Part shown: positions 16,363 to 24,802 of the stretch, piece after piece
Layout: the number at the start of each line of letters is the position of its first letter
Numbering within the stretch: position 1 is the stretch's first letter
NCBI RefSeq assembly: GCF_014636235.1
Contig: NZ_BMDZ01000023.1
Span: 1 to 64,000 of the forward strand
Origin: Tistrella bauzanensis
GTDB lineage: Bacteria > Pseudomonadota > Alphaproteobacteria > Tistrellales > Tistrellaceae
Reading direction: 5' to 3'
DNA length: 64,000 bases
The notes under the pieces: model-generated
Database searches by the model: none
Told to the model about the DNA's origin: nothing
The model's input: the letters and a program-made list of their open reading frames with translations, nothing else
Program-made: the position numbers and the translations under genes

Positions 16363-16935
16363 ATGACCCGGACAGAAACGCCCGCCGGCGGCCTTCAGGT
16401 CGCGCCACGCCGCATGGCACTGCTCGACCGCGACGGCACGATCAACCTCGACACCGGCTATCTGGCCGAACCGGACCGGTTCGAACTGCTGCCGGGGGCG
16501 GTGGCGGGGTTGCGGCGGCTGGTCGATGCGGGTTTTGGTCTGGTGGTCGTCACCAACCAGTCGGGCATCGCCCGCGGCCTGATCCGGCCCGATGCGCTGA
16601 CAGCGATCCACCAGCGGATGCGGGCGATGCTGGCCGCCCATGGCATCACCATCGACGCGATTGAAATCTGTCCCCATGGCCCCGATGACGGCTGCGACTG
16701 CCGCAAACCACTGCCCGGCATGGTGTGGCGGGCAGCGGCCCGGCTGGGTTTCAATCCTCGCGATGCGATCCTGTTTGGCGACAAGCCATCGGATATCGGA
16801 CTGGCGCGGGCGGTGGGCGCGCGCGCCGTGTTGATCGGTGACACGGCTGCCGGCGCCGCCTGCGATCCCGCCCCGGATCTGACCGCTCCCGATCTCGACC
16901 GGGCCGTGCAGCTTATTCTGCATTCGGAAGTATGA
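16363..16935 (+). CDS. gmhB: D-glycero-D-manno-heptose 1,7-bisphosphate 7-phosphatase
   Basis: A 190-residue HAD-family phosphatase of the GmhB/HisB-N type, which removes the C7 phosphate during ADP-heptose synthesis for lipopolysaccharide. The nucleophile and acid are Asp22 and Asp24 in LLDRDGTINLD. Motif II is VVVTNQSGIARG. The zinc loop is ICPHGPDDGCDCRKP (Cys, His, Cys, Cys). Motif III/IV is FGDKPSDIGLARAVGA. The gene is divergent from ribH, with the riboswitch lying in between on the other strand. No other heptose genes are in view. Confidence 0.88.
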   Translation: MTRTETPAGGLQVAPRRMALLDRDGTINLDTGYLAEPDRFELLPGAVAGLRRLVDAGFGLVVVTNQSGIARGLIRPDALTAIHQRMRAMLAAHGITIDAIEICPHGPDDGCDCRKPLPGMVWRAAARLGFNPRDAILFGDKPSDIGLARAVGARAVLIGDTAAGAACDPAPDLTAPDLDRAVQLILHSEV

Positions 16936-17244
16936 GATCATCTGTTTCATATAGCGCGACACGGGCATGTGAGCGGTGGGCGCCTCGCATGATCCGGTCG
17001 GTGAAAGGCTGTGTGCACCGCACAAGTGGCATACAGCGTTTCACGGGAAAATCTCACAAAATCATCAACCTTTGATTAAGTGATCGAAAAATGATTCTAC
17101 CTTTGATATAAATCTGAGGCCGAGACGCAATCGCTACATAAGGTTGACGATGCAGAACACGTGCTGCGGCGGGGCGGCAGCGCGTGGCAAGTGCAGCGCA
17201 ACATACCCGAGGCGATTGCGGGCCAACAATCAGGGGAGATGATT
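16936..17244. other. Promoter region of the aromatic cluster
   Basis: A 309-base non-coding stretch whose second half (17030-17120) is unusually AT-rich for this genome and carries the ACCTTTGAT direct repeats listed separately. No gene is seen. Confidence 0.5.
17068..17107. promoter_or_regulatory. Direct repeats ACCTTTGAT, 31 bp apart
   Basis: ACCTTTGAT occurs at 17068-17076 and again at 17099-17107, three helical turns apart on the same DNA face, in the only strongly AT-rich part of the region before the aromatic cluster. This fits an activator or repressor binding to two half sites. No regulator gene lies beside it. Confidence 0.35.
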
Positions 17245-19122
17245 GTGGCAGACGATAGAATGCAGAGAGATCACCGCGGGCACGACACGCCCCGATCTGG
17301 TGGCCACCAGCCGGGCGGCCTCGCGGTCGGCGGGCCGGGACGCCACGGGCGGATGACGGACGCAGCGGTTGCCATTGTCGGTGCCGGCCCGGTGGGGTTG
17401 ACGCTGGCGCTGCGTCTGGCCCGGCTCGGCATCGACACGACACTGATCGAGGCGCGGTCCGGCCCGCTGCGCCAGGGTTCGAAGGCTCTGTGCGTGCAGC
17501 ATGCGGCGCTGACCATCCTGGACCAGTTGGGTGCTGCCGATGATCTGGTTGCAGAAGGCCGGCCCTGGTATGTGTCGCGCACCCGCATCCGGGATATCGA
17601 TGTGGCGCTGAAACGGTTTCAGGCCCCGGATGCAAGCCCTCTGCCGCCATTTCTGAACATCCAGCAATGGCGAACCGAGGAATTGCTGCTCGATCGGGTG
17701 CGCCGTACCGGCCGCACCCGGGAATTATGGAGCCGGCGGGTCACCGGGCTGGTCCAGTCCGACCAGGCCGTGACCCTGATGATCGATGGCCCGGACGGGC
17801 CCGAACACCTGCGGGCGCGCTATGTGATCGGTGCCGATGGCATCCGCAGCCAGGTGCGCGAGGCGGCCGGCATCCCCTGGCTGGGTTACAGCCACGCCGA
17901 CCGGTTTCTGATCGTCGACATCGATGTCGGCGCGGACCTGCCCCATGAGCGCCAGTTTCTGTTCGATGCCCCCAGCAATCCGGGCCGGCAGATCGTCATA
18001 CACCCACAACCGGGCACGATGTGGCGGTTCGACTGGCAGTTGCCTCCCGATGCCGATGTCGAGGCCGAACAGGCCGATGGCCGCTTGGATGCGCGGATCC
18101 GCGCGATCGCCGGCGATCGGCCGTGGCGGATCGAATGGCTGTCGACTTATCGATTTCACCAGCGCCGGGCGGCGGCGATGCGCAAAGGCCGGGTGCTGCT
18201 GGCGGGGGATGCCGCCCATGCGTTTCCGCCTTTTGGCGCCCGTGGCATGAACAGTGGCATCCAGGACGCCGACAATCTGGCCTGGAAGCTGAAACTGGTG
18301 CTGGACGGGCACGCGGCGCCACGGTTGCTCGACAGCTATGACGTCGAGCGCGGCGCCGCCGCGCGCGACAATCTGGCAATCACAGAGGCCACGATCCGCT
18401 TCATGGTGCCGCCCGATCGTGCAAGGCGGGCCTGGCGCAACGGGTTGTTGACTCTGGCGCGGCACTGGCCGCCGGCGCGGGCCTGGGTGAACAGCGGCCG
18501 GATGTCCGAGCCCAACCGGTATCCGGTGACCGATGATGGCGTGCTGGTGGCTGGCGCCGGCCGCGCTGGTTCCGGGCGGCCGCAACCGGGGCTGCCGGCA
18601 CCCGACGCGCCGGTGCTGGTGGCGGGGCATGCCACGCGGCTGCGGCAGGTGATGGCGGATGCGGTGCTGCTACTTTTGCTGGTGGGGCCGGACGGGGCGG
18701 AACTGGTGACCGCGGCCACCGCCGTTCAACGCGCGCTGGATGCGACACTGCCTCAGGTGTCGGGCATCGCGCCGGGTATGGCGCCGACCATCAGGGTCGC
18801 CTGCATGCCACCCACCGGCGCAGCTCTGCACGGCCTGCCGGATGGCGTGCTTCATGTCGATGATCGCCAGGGCATGGCGACCGTCGCTTATGCGGGGCGC
18901 GATCCCACCCTGTTTGCTCTGCGGCCCGATGGCTATGTCGGCGGCGTTGTGACACAGCCCGACGCGGCGACGGTGATCGCACTGATCATGCGGGTGCTGG
19001 CATTGAACGATCAGATGGCCGTGGACCATGGCGCCGTGGACCATGGAAATGCGGGCCGCTCGATCGGGGCGGATGGCACGACAGAGGGGGGTGGAGCGGA
19101 CGGGTCGGCCGCGGCCGCCTGA
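17245..19122 (+). CDS. FAD-dependent aromatic hydroxylase (MhpA/PheA/TfdB type)
   Basis: A 626-residue group A flavoprotein monooxygenase, expected to hydroxylate a phenolic ring using NAD(P)H and O2. The FAD Rossmann motif is IVGAGPVGLTLALRLARLG. The second FAD motif is GRVLLAGDAAHAFPPFGARGMNSGIQDADNL. The C-terminal thioredoxin-like domain runs from about 500 on, as in PheA/MhpA relatives. It is the first gene of a six-gene cluster. The GTG at 17245 is favoured because AGGGGAG ends six bases before it. It adds a His/Arg/Gly-rich tail before the first beta-strand. The ATG at 17353 would give a more standard N-terminus but has little ribosome-binding sequence. A 15-bp tandem repeat lies near the C-terminus. 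Confidence 0.82.
   Translation: MADDRMQRDHRGHDTPRSGGHQPGGLAVGGPGRHGRMTDAAVAIVGAGPVGLTLALRLARLGIDTTLIEARSGPLRQGSKALCVQHAALTILDQLGAADDLVAEGRPWYVSRTRIRDIDVALKRFQAPDASPLPPFLNIQQWRTEELLLDRVRRTGRTRELWSRRVTGLVQSDQAVTLMIDGPDGPEHLRARYVIGADGIRSQVREAAGIPWLGYSHADRFLIVDIDVGADLPHERQFLFDAPSNPGRQIVIHPQPGTMWRFDWQLPPDADVEAEQADGRLDARIRAIAGDRPWRIEWLSTYRFHQRRAAAMRKGRVLLAGDAAHAFPPFGARGMNSGIQDADNLAWKLKLVLDGHAAPRLLDSYDVERGAAARDNLAITEATIRFMVPPDRARRAWRNGLLTLARHWPPARAWVNSGRMSEPNRYPVTDDGVLVAGAGRAGSGRPQPGLPAPDAPVLVAGHATRLRQVMADAVLLLLLVGPDGAELVTAATAVQRALDATLPQVSGIAPGMAPTIRVACMPPTGAALHGLPDGVLHVDDRQGMATVAYAGRDPTLFALRPDGYVGGVVTQPDAATVIALIMRVLALNDQMAVDHGAVDHGNAGRSIGADGTTEGGGADGSAAAA
19018..19047 (+). repeat. 15-bp tandem duplication in the hydroxylase C-terminus
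   Basis: GCCGTGGACCATGGC (19018-19032) is followed by GCCGTGGACCATGGA (19033-19047). It codes for the repeated AVDHG in the low-complexity C-terminal tail. Confidence 0.85.
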
Positions 19123-19198
19123 AACCGCCCCATGCGCGCCATTCCAACCGGTGCCGCGGGCACCGGGATGACATGCCGAAAGCCGGGAGTATGCATCG

Positions 19199-20362
19199 AT
19201 GACCGTCATTCAGTGTGTGGACCATGTGGTTTACAGAACCGGTGATGTCTCGTTCGCCGCGCCGTTCTTCGCGTCCCGGTTCGGCTTCAGGACCATCGCG
19301 TCCGGGCGGCGCGGTGACGCCGCCGCCACAGTGCTGGCCGCAGGCTCGGCCCGGCTGGTGCTGGAGACGCCGCTTGATCCCGACAGTGCCGGTGCCGAGG
19401 CACTGAAGCGACACGGCTCGGCCTTGTCGGTGATCGCCTTTCGCGTGACCGATGCGGTCGGCGCCGTTCGTGCGATCGTGGCGCAGGGCGGGCGGGCGCT
19501 CTCGTCCCCACGGCGTTACGGCGCCGGTGATGCATCGGTGGTGGTGGCCGACATCGCCGCACCTGTGCCCGGGATCGTTCACCGGCTGGTTGAACGCCGG
19601 GGCACCGATTTCTGGCCTGAGCATTTCACAACCAGTGAGGGGGCGGCGGAGGGTGAAGCCGATGATCCGGCGGGCATCCTGGCCCTGGATCATGCGGCGA
19701 TCTGTGTGGATCGTGGCCAGCTGGATGCGGTGGTCGATCACTACATCACTGTCCATGGCTTTCACCGCGGGCACCAGGAAGCGGTTGAAACAGAATTCAG
19801 CGCCATGCGCTCAACTGTGGTGGAAAGCCCGGATGCGGCGGTGAAGCTGGTGTTCATGGAGCCGGCACCGGGATTGAAGCCCAGCCAGATCGCCGATTTC
19901 ATCGACCGCAACCATGGCCCGGGCGTGCAGCATCTGGCCTTTCAGGTGCGCGATATCATCGCGACCGGCCATGCCCTGCGCGGGCGGGGCGTGCCCTTCC
20001 TTGAGGTGCCGGGCAGCTATTATGACGTGCTGGAAGACCGGCTTGGCGGCCTGCCCGAACCGTTGGAGCGGCTGCGCGCGGCGCGGGTTCTGGCCGATCG
20101 CGACCGAGGCGGCCTGCTGATGCAGGCCTTCACCAAGCCGATCGGTGCCCGACCGACCTTTTTCATGGAGTTTGTCGAGCGGCGCGGGGCAACCGGCTTT
20201 GGCAGCGGCAATATCCGCGCTCTGTTCCGGGCGGTCGAGGCTGAACAGTTGAGCCGGGGCGGCCGTCCCGAAGATGGCGCCGCCGGGACCGATGCGCGCG
20301 GGCTGATCGATCCGGAGATCACGGCCGCCCTGTCACGGGCTCATAAGGCGACGGTTGGCTGA
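19199..20362 (+). CDS. 4-hydroxyphenylpyruvate dioxygenase-like enzyme (HPPD or 4-hydroxymandelate synthase)
   Basis: A 387-residue two-domain VOC-fold Fe(II) oxygenase of the HPPD/HmaS family. The iron ligands are visible: His165 (LALDHAAICVD), His245 (PGVQHLAFQVRD) and Glu324 (TFFMEFVERRG). The family C-terminal signature GFGSGNIRALFRAVEAEQ is present. HPPD turns 4-hydroxyphenylpyruvate into homogentisate, and HmaS turns it into 4-hydroxymandelate. Sequence alone does not decide between them. It sits second in a biosynthesis-like cluster without homogentisate dioxygenase, maleylacetoacetate isomerase or fumarylacetoacetase genes. A plain tyrosine degradation role is therefore less likely. 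GGGAG precedes the ATG by ten bases. Confidence 0.85.
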   Translation: MTVIQCVDHVVYRTGDVSFAAPFFASRFGFRTIASGRRGDAAATVLAAGSARLVLETPLDPDSAGAEALKRHGSALSVIAFRVTDAVGAVRAIVAQGGRALSSPRRYGAGDASVVVADIAAPVPGIVHRLVERRGTDFWPEHFTTSEGAAEGEADDPAGILALDHAAICVDRGQLDAVVDHYITVHGFHRGHQEAVETEFSAMRSTVVESPDAAVKLVFMEPAPGLKPSQIADFIDRNHGPGVQHLAFQVRDIIATGHALRGRGVPFLEVPGSYYDVLEDRLGGLPEPLERLRAARVLADRDRGGLLMQAFTKPIGARPTFFMEFVERRGATGFGSGNIRALFRAVEAEQLSRGGRPEDGAAGTDARGLIDPEITAALSRAHKATVG

Positions 20363-20365
20363 GTC

Positions 20366-20399
20366 GCCATCCACGCATCAAGGCCATCCACGCATCAAG
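20366..20399. repeat. 17-bp tandem duplication
   Basis: GCCATCCACGCATCAAG is repeated exactly at 20366-20382 and 20383-20399, in the short gap between the HPPD-like and LysE-type genes and just before the latter's ribosome-binding site. Confidence 0.9.
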
Positions 20400-20417
20400 G
20401 GGAAAGTGCGGATAAAT

Positions 20418-21086
20418 ATGCAACCGGAAAGCACTTTATTTCTATCTCTGGCAGTCACCGGTTTTGTGCTTGGCTGGTCGGTGGCCTGGCCGCCAGGGCC
20501 GGTGAACGCGGAAATCGTGCGCCGGGGGCTCACGCGCGGCTTCTGGCCCGCCTGGGGGCTGGCATTGGGCGGCTGCACGGGGGATGCCGTCTGGGCGCTG
20601 GCCGTGGCACTGGGCGCCGGCGTGCTGCTGGCGGCCGATGCCACGCGTGACGTTCTGCTATGGGCGTCGAGCGGGTTGCTGGTGGTGCTGGGTGTTGTGT
20701 ATCTGCGGGGCGCGGCCGTCACCGCCTGGACCCATCGTGACGGCAGGCCGATGGATTTCGGATCGGGCAGCCGATTTGAATCCGCCCGCAGCGGCTATCT
20801 GCTTGGTGTCACCCTCACCTTGACCAGCCCGTGGAGCATCGCGTTCTGGCTGGCGGTGATGGGCCGTGAGGACACGGCCCAGGCAGGCGTCGCCGGCGCG
20901 CTGGTGCTGGCTCTGGCGGTGATCGCCGGCGCCGCCACCTGGTCGTTCATTCTGTCATCGGCGGTGGTGCTGGCCCGCCATCGTTTCACCAGTCCGTGGT
21001 GGGACGTCTTCACCCGCGCCGCCACCGGCGTGCTGCTGCTGTGGTTCGCCTGGCGATCGATCGGCGCCCTGCTCGCCGCCAACTGA
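20418..21086 (+). CDS. LysE-family exporter
   Basis: A 222-residue inner-membrane protein with about six hydrophobic segments. The LysE/RhtB opening is visible: GFVLGWSVAWPPGPVNAEIVRRGLTRG, with the conserved PGP-N element followed by a charged loop. It then continues with GGCTGDAVWA. This family exports amino acids and related small metabolites. Its place inside the aromatic cluster suggests that it exports an amino-acid-like product of the pathway, which is inference. The ATG at 20418 is preceded by AAGGGGAAAG. The in-frame start at 20355 adds a hydrophilic tail and is less likely. Confidence 0.8.
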   Translation: MQPESTLFLSLAVTGFVLGWSVAWPPGPVNAEIVRRGLTRGFWPAWGLALGGCTGDAVWALAVALGAGVLLAADATRDVLLWASSGLLVVLGVVYLRGAAVTAWTHRDGRPMDFGSGSRFESARSGYLLGVTLTLTSPWSIAFWLAVMGREDTAQAGVAGALVLALAVIAGAATWSFILSSAVVLARHRFTSPWWDVFTRAATGVLLLWFAWRSIGALLAAN

Positions 21087-21111
21087 CCTGTCATCCAAGG
21101 AGTGCTGATCC

Positions 21112-22071
21112 ATGACCGCCAAACATCCGCCGGAATTCGCCTGGAAGGACGGGCATCTGATCGCCTGGGACGATTGCACCGTGCATGTCCGCAGCCAGGC
21201 CGGCTTCTTCGGCGCCAACGTGTTCGAAGGTGTGCGTGGCTACTGGAGCGACGATCGCGAGCAGTTGTACCTGTTCCGCATGGACACGCATTTCGAGCGG
21301 CTGGCCCTGTCGATGAAGGTCATGCGGCTTGAGGTGGGGTACACGGCCGACGACATGCTGGCGGGGGTGATCGAGACCATCCGCGCCAACGGTTTCCGCG
21401 AGCATCTGCAATGCAATGTGGTCGCCCATTTCGGGCTCAATCTCGATCAGGATCCCCTGTACCCGACCAGCAATACCGGCGTGCACATCACGGCGATCCG
21501 GTTTCCGCGCAGCCCGAAGACCGAGGCCGGCATCCATGCCTGCATCCCGTCATGGCGGCGGATCTCGGACAGCACGGTGCCGCCGCGGGTGAAGGTGGGC
21601 GCCAATTATCAGAACAGCCGTCTGGCGGCCAACGAGGCCCGGATCAACGGCTATGACATGCCGATCATCCTGAACGAGCGCGGCACCATCGCCGAGGGGC
21701 CGGGAAGCTGCCTGTTCATGCTGAGAGAGGGGCGATTGCACACGCCGGCCGTTACAGACGGTATCCTTGAGAGCATCACCCGCGACACGTTGATCGTCTT
21801 TGCCCGCGACATTCTGGGCATCGAGGTCGTGGAACGGTCCATCGACCGCACCGAGCTTTATGCCGCCGACGAGGTGCTGATGTGCGGATCGATCGCCGAG
21901 GTGACGCCGGTGATCTCGGTCGACCGGCTGCCGGTCGGGCGCGGCACGGTGGGGCCGGTGGCGACCGCGCTGCGCGACCTGTATTTCCGCGCGCTGATCG
22001 GCGACCTGCCAGGATACGAGCATTGGCTGACACCGGTTTATGACGCCGCCGCCTTGCGCCGCACGGCCTGA
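21112..22071 (+). CDS. Class IV aminotransferase (branched-chain aminotransferase-like)
   Basis: A 319-residue PLP enzyme of fold type IV, related to IlvE. Lys161 in PRVKVGANYQNSRLA is the Schiff-base lysine. Glu195 in GTIAEGPGSCLFM is the conserved partner in the cofactor pocket. AGFFGANVFEGVRGY is the usual N-terminal block. Family members move amino groups on branched-chain, aromatic or D-amino acids. Within this cluster it could aminate a 2-oxo acid such as a hydroxylated phenylpyruvate, or supply 4-hydroxyphenylpyruvate from tyrosine. It starts 25 bases after the LysE gene, with AAGGAG nine bases before the ATG. Confidence 0.85.
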   Translation: MTAKHPPEFAWKDGHLIAWDDCTVHVRSQAGFFGANVFEGVRGYWSDDREQLYLFRMDTHFERLALSMKVMRLEVGYTADDMLAGVIETIRANGFREHLQCNVVAHFGLNLDQDPLYPTSNTGVHITAIRFPRSPKTEAGIHACIPSWRRISDSTVPPRVKVGANYQNSRLAANEARINGYDMPIILNERGTIAEGPGSCLFMLREGRLHTPAVTDGILESITRDTLIVFARDILGIEVVERSIDRTELYAADEVLMCGSIAEVTPVISVDRLPVGRGTVGPVATALRDLYFRALIGDLPGYEHWLTPVYDAAALRRTA

Positions 22072-22127
22072 TCCCCGAACACCGCCAACCGGCCATGATC
22101 GCGGCCGATCAGGAGGGACGCAGACCG

Positions 22128-23687
22128 ATGACCCTTGCAGTCCATGCACCTGTGGCGCCGCCGGCGCCGATGACCGCCGGTGAAGGCGCCCGCGATGGCG
22201 CCGCCTATCTGGCGGGTCTGGCCGACGGCCGGCAGGTCTATCACGCCGGCCGGCTGATTGCCGATGTCACCCGTCACCCGGGTTTTGCACCCGCCGCCCA
22301 GACCATCGCCGGCATCTACGATCTGCAAAGCGATCCGGCCTATGCCGGCCAGATGACCGCGCCCTGGGAGGGGGCCTTCATTTCCGCCAGCTACCTGCCG
22401 CCGGTGACGATCGAGCAGTTGCGCCTGAAACGCCGCAACGCCGACATCCAGTCACGGGCCACTATGGGGTTCATGGGCCGGCTGCCGGATTTCTGCTCGA
22501 ATCTGGTGGTTGGGCTGCTGAATGCGGCCGAGGATCTGCGCGGGGCCGGGGTGGTGTTCAAGGATCCGGCGATGGCCGGGCGGGTGGCGCTCGACTGCGG
22601 CGCCAATGCCATCGCCTATCACCGCTTTGCCGCCACCCGCGATCTGGCGTTGACCCACGCCCTGAACGACCAGTTCTATGACCGCACCAAACCCGCCGCA
22701 GCCCAGCCCAATCCTGACCAGATCCTGAGGGTGGTGCGCGAGACGCCCGAGGGCGCGGTGGTCCGGGGCCTGCGCAATCTGGTGACGCTGGCGCCGCTGG
22801 CCGATGAGGCGCTGGTCTATCCCAATCGCCCGCGTGAGGCGGGAGAGGCGGATTGGGCGCTGGCCTTCGCCCTGCCGATGAACGCAGCCGGCCTGCACAT
22901 CCTGTGCCGCGACCTGTACGCCACCCATGGGCCGGCCAGCCGGTTGCCGCTGTCGTCCTGTTTCGACGAGGTCGACGCGACGCTCATCTTCGATGATGTG
23001 CTGGTTCCGTGGGAGCGGTTCTTCGTCTATCGCGACCCGGCAATGGTCAACCGGTTGCTGGGGCTGATCAATCCGCCCTGGGCGGGGTATGTCGCCATGA
23101 CCCGTCTGGCGGTGAAGCTTGAAAGCATCGCGGCTGTCGCCGAGTTGATGACGCGCTGGGACGGCCGGGCCGGCCACCGCCCGACCCATGCGCTGATCGG
23201 CCAGTTGCTAGCCGATCTGGAGGTGCATCGCGTGTGCCTGGATGCCATGGAGGCGGGGGCGGCCAGAACCCCGGCGGGATATCTGGCGCCGCTGGCGCGC
23301 GATGCCTTTCGCCTGCACGGGGTGGGGGCGTCGGACCGGGCGGAAAGCCTGCTTGAAGACATCCTGACCTCGTCGCTGATCCTGACCGGGGGCGAGGCGG
23401 ATCTGGATGCGCCCGAAATCGGCGGGCTGGTCGATCAGTTCTTTCGTGGCAATGCGCCCGACACGCGACACCATCTTCGGTTGATGGCGGTGGCCGGTGA
23501 TATGCTGCAATCGGCGTTCGGGGCGCGGTCGCAGTTGTATGAGCGGTTCCACATGGGGCCGCCTGAGATGATCCGTGCGCGGCTCTATGGCAAGACCGAC
23601 CGCGAGCCGATGGTGGCACGGTTGCAACGGGCGCTGGATGCGATCGGCGCCCACCCGCGCGATGCCGTCGGCCAGCGGCTGGGATAG
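22128..23687 (+). CDS. HpaB-family FADH2-dependent phenol monooxygenase
   Basis: A 519-residue protein of the 4-hydroxyphenylacetate 3-monooxygenase (HpaB) family, two-component flavin enzymes that ortho-hydroxylate phenols with FADH2 and O2. Typical features are the ATMGFMGRLPDFCSN stretch in the N-terminal domain and the acyl-CoA-dehydrogenase-like middle with DEVDATLIFDDVLVPWERFFVYRD. The C-terminus has a long helical domain. No HpaC flavin reductase gene is next to it, so a shared reductase must supply FADH2. AGGAGGGA precedes the ATG by nine bases, a strong site. It is fifth in the cluster and follows the aminotransferase by 56 bases. Confidence 0.82.
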   Translation: MTLAVHAPVAPPAPMTAGEGARDGAAYLAGLADGRQVYHAGRLIADVTRHPGFAPAAQTIAGIYDLQSDPAYAGQMTAPWEGAFISASYLPPVTIEQLRLKRRNADIQSRATMGFMGRLPDFCSNLVVGLLNAAEDLRGAGVVFKDPAMAGRVALDCGANAIAYHRFAATRDLALTHALNDQFYDRTKPAAAQPNPDQILRVVRETPEGAVVRGLRNLVTLAPLADEALVYPNRPREAGEADWALAFALPMNAAGLHILCRDLYATHGPASRLPLSSCFDEVDATLIFDDVLVPWERFFVYRDPAMVNRLLGLINPPWAGYVAMTRLAVKLESIAAVAELMTRWDGRAGHRPTHALIGQLLADLEVHRVCLDAMEAGAARTPAGYLAPLARDAFRLHGVGASDRAESLLEDILTSSLILTGGEADLDAPEIGGLVDQFFRGNAPDTRHHLRLMAVAGDMLQSAFGARSQLYERFHMGPPEMIRARLYGKTDREPMVARLQRALDAIGAHPRDAVGQRLG

Positions 23688-23742
23688 CCAATGGCGCGGA
23701 AACGGGTGGCGCGGAAGCGGGCGGTTGACGGGAGGCAGGCTG

Positions 23743-24798
23743 ATGGGTGGCCGGGTGATCGACGGACACTGGGTGGAGGATGGTGCGGCCGGCGACCCGC
23801 GCCTTCATGGCGGACGCTTCGTGCGCGCGGCATCGCTGTTCCGCGACCGGATCGGCGCCGGCACCGACCTGCCGCCTGTGGCCGGGCGCTATCATCTGTA
23901 TGCGTCGTGGAGCTGCCCCTGGGCGCACCGCGCCCTGCTGGTCCGCCACGTGAAACGCCTGCATGACCGGGTGACCGTGCACCCGATCGACGGGCCGCGC
24001 GTTCAGGGCTATCCGGCCGCCGATGGCCGGCCGGTGGCGGTGCCGGGCAGTGACGCGCAGGTGGTGCATCTACACCAGATCTATTGTCTGTCGGACGCAA
24101 CCTATACCGGCCGGTCGACGGTGCCGATGCTGTGGGATGCCGGCCGATGTCGGGTGGTGAACAATGAAAGCGCCGACATCATCGACATGTTCGATCGTGG
24201 CTTCGGCCGGCCCGATACGGCCATCGACGATGGCCCGCCGCCGCCTGATCTGTGCCCCGCCGCCCATGAAGCCGAGATCGAGGCCCTGGATGCCCGCATT
24301 CATGGCGCGCTGAACAACGGCGTCTATCTGGCCGGCTATGCCCGCGATCAGGCGGCCTATGAGGCGGCGGCCCGGGGGGTGTTTGCCATGCTCGACGACC
24401 TGGAAGCCCGGCTGCAGACCCGCCGGTTCCTGATCGACAACATCCCCCGGCGATCGGACTGGCGGCTGTTTCCCACCCTGTTCCGGTTCGATGCCATCTA
24501 TTACGGCCTGTTCAAATGCAATCTGCGGCCGCTTGCCGCCTATCCGGCCCTGTCGGGCTATCTGCGCGACCTGTATGCCACGCCCGGCATCCGCCAGTGG
24601 TGCCGGCTGGACCGCGCGGTGCATGGCTATTATGCCGACCCTGCCGTCAACCCCACCGGTACCATCCCGATCGGCCTTGGGAGCGATCTGGACACACCCC
24701 ATGACCGCGATCATCTGGGGCCGCGCGGCGACGGACCGGCCATGGCGGCGGCCGCCGCCATGGCCGGTCGGCATGATGCGGCGATCCTGGCCGGTTGA
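23743..24798 (+). CDS. Glutathionyl-hydroquinone reductase (Xi-class glutathione transferase)
   Basis: A 351-residue glutathione transferase of the Xi class (YqjG/PcpF/ECM4 type). The catalytic cysteine is Cys58 in ASWSCPWAHR. The all-helical C-terminal domain contains YYGLFKCNLRPLAAYPALSGYLRDLY, a family hallmark. These enzymes use glutathione to reduce glutathionyl-hydroquinones back to hydroquinones. Its presence as last gene of the cluster suggests that the pathway makes a hydroquinone or quinone that reacts with glutathione. The ATG at 23743 has GGGAGGC upstream. The frame upstream to 23575 lies inside the HpaB gene. Confidence 0.87.
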   Translation: MGGRVIDGHWVEDGAAGDPRLHGGRFVRAASLFRDRIGAGTDLPPVAGRYHLYASWSCPWAHRALLVRHVKRLHDRVTVHPIDGPRVQGYPAADGRPVAVPGSDAQVVHLHQIYCLSDATYTGRSTVPMLWDAGRCRVVNNESADIIDMFDRGFGRPDTAIDDGPPPPDLCPAAHEAEIEALDARIHGALNNGVYLAGYARDQAAYEAAARGVFAMLDDLEARLQTRRFLIDNIPRRSDWRLFPTLFRFDAIYYGLFKCNLRPLAAYPALSGYLRDLYATPGIRQWCRLDRAVHGYYADPAVNPTGTIPIGLGSDLDTPHDRDHLGPRGDGPAMAAAAAMAGRHDAAILAG

Positions 24799-24802
24799 AC
24801 GG

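Noticed and set aside
17161..17244. Extending the flavoprotein hydroxylase to the first open codon at 17161
   Set aside because: No ribosome-binding sequence lies before it, whereas AGGGGAG precedes the GTG at 17245.
19199..20362. Firm naming as homogentisate-forming HPPD
   Set aside because: 4-hydroxymandelate synthase has the same fold and metal ligands, and the neighbours do not include homogentisate breakdown genes.
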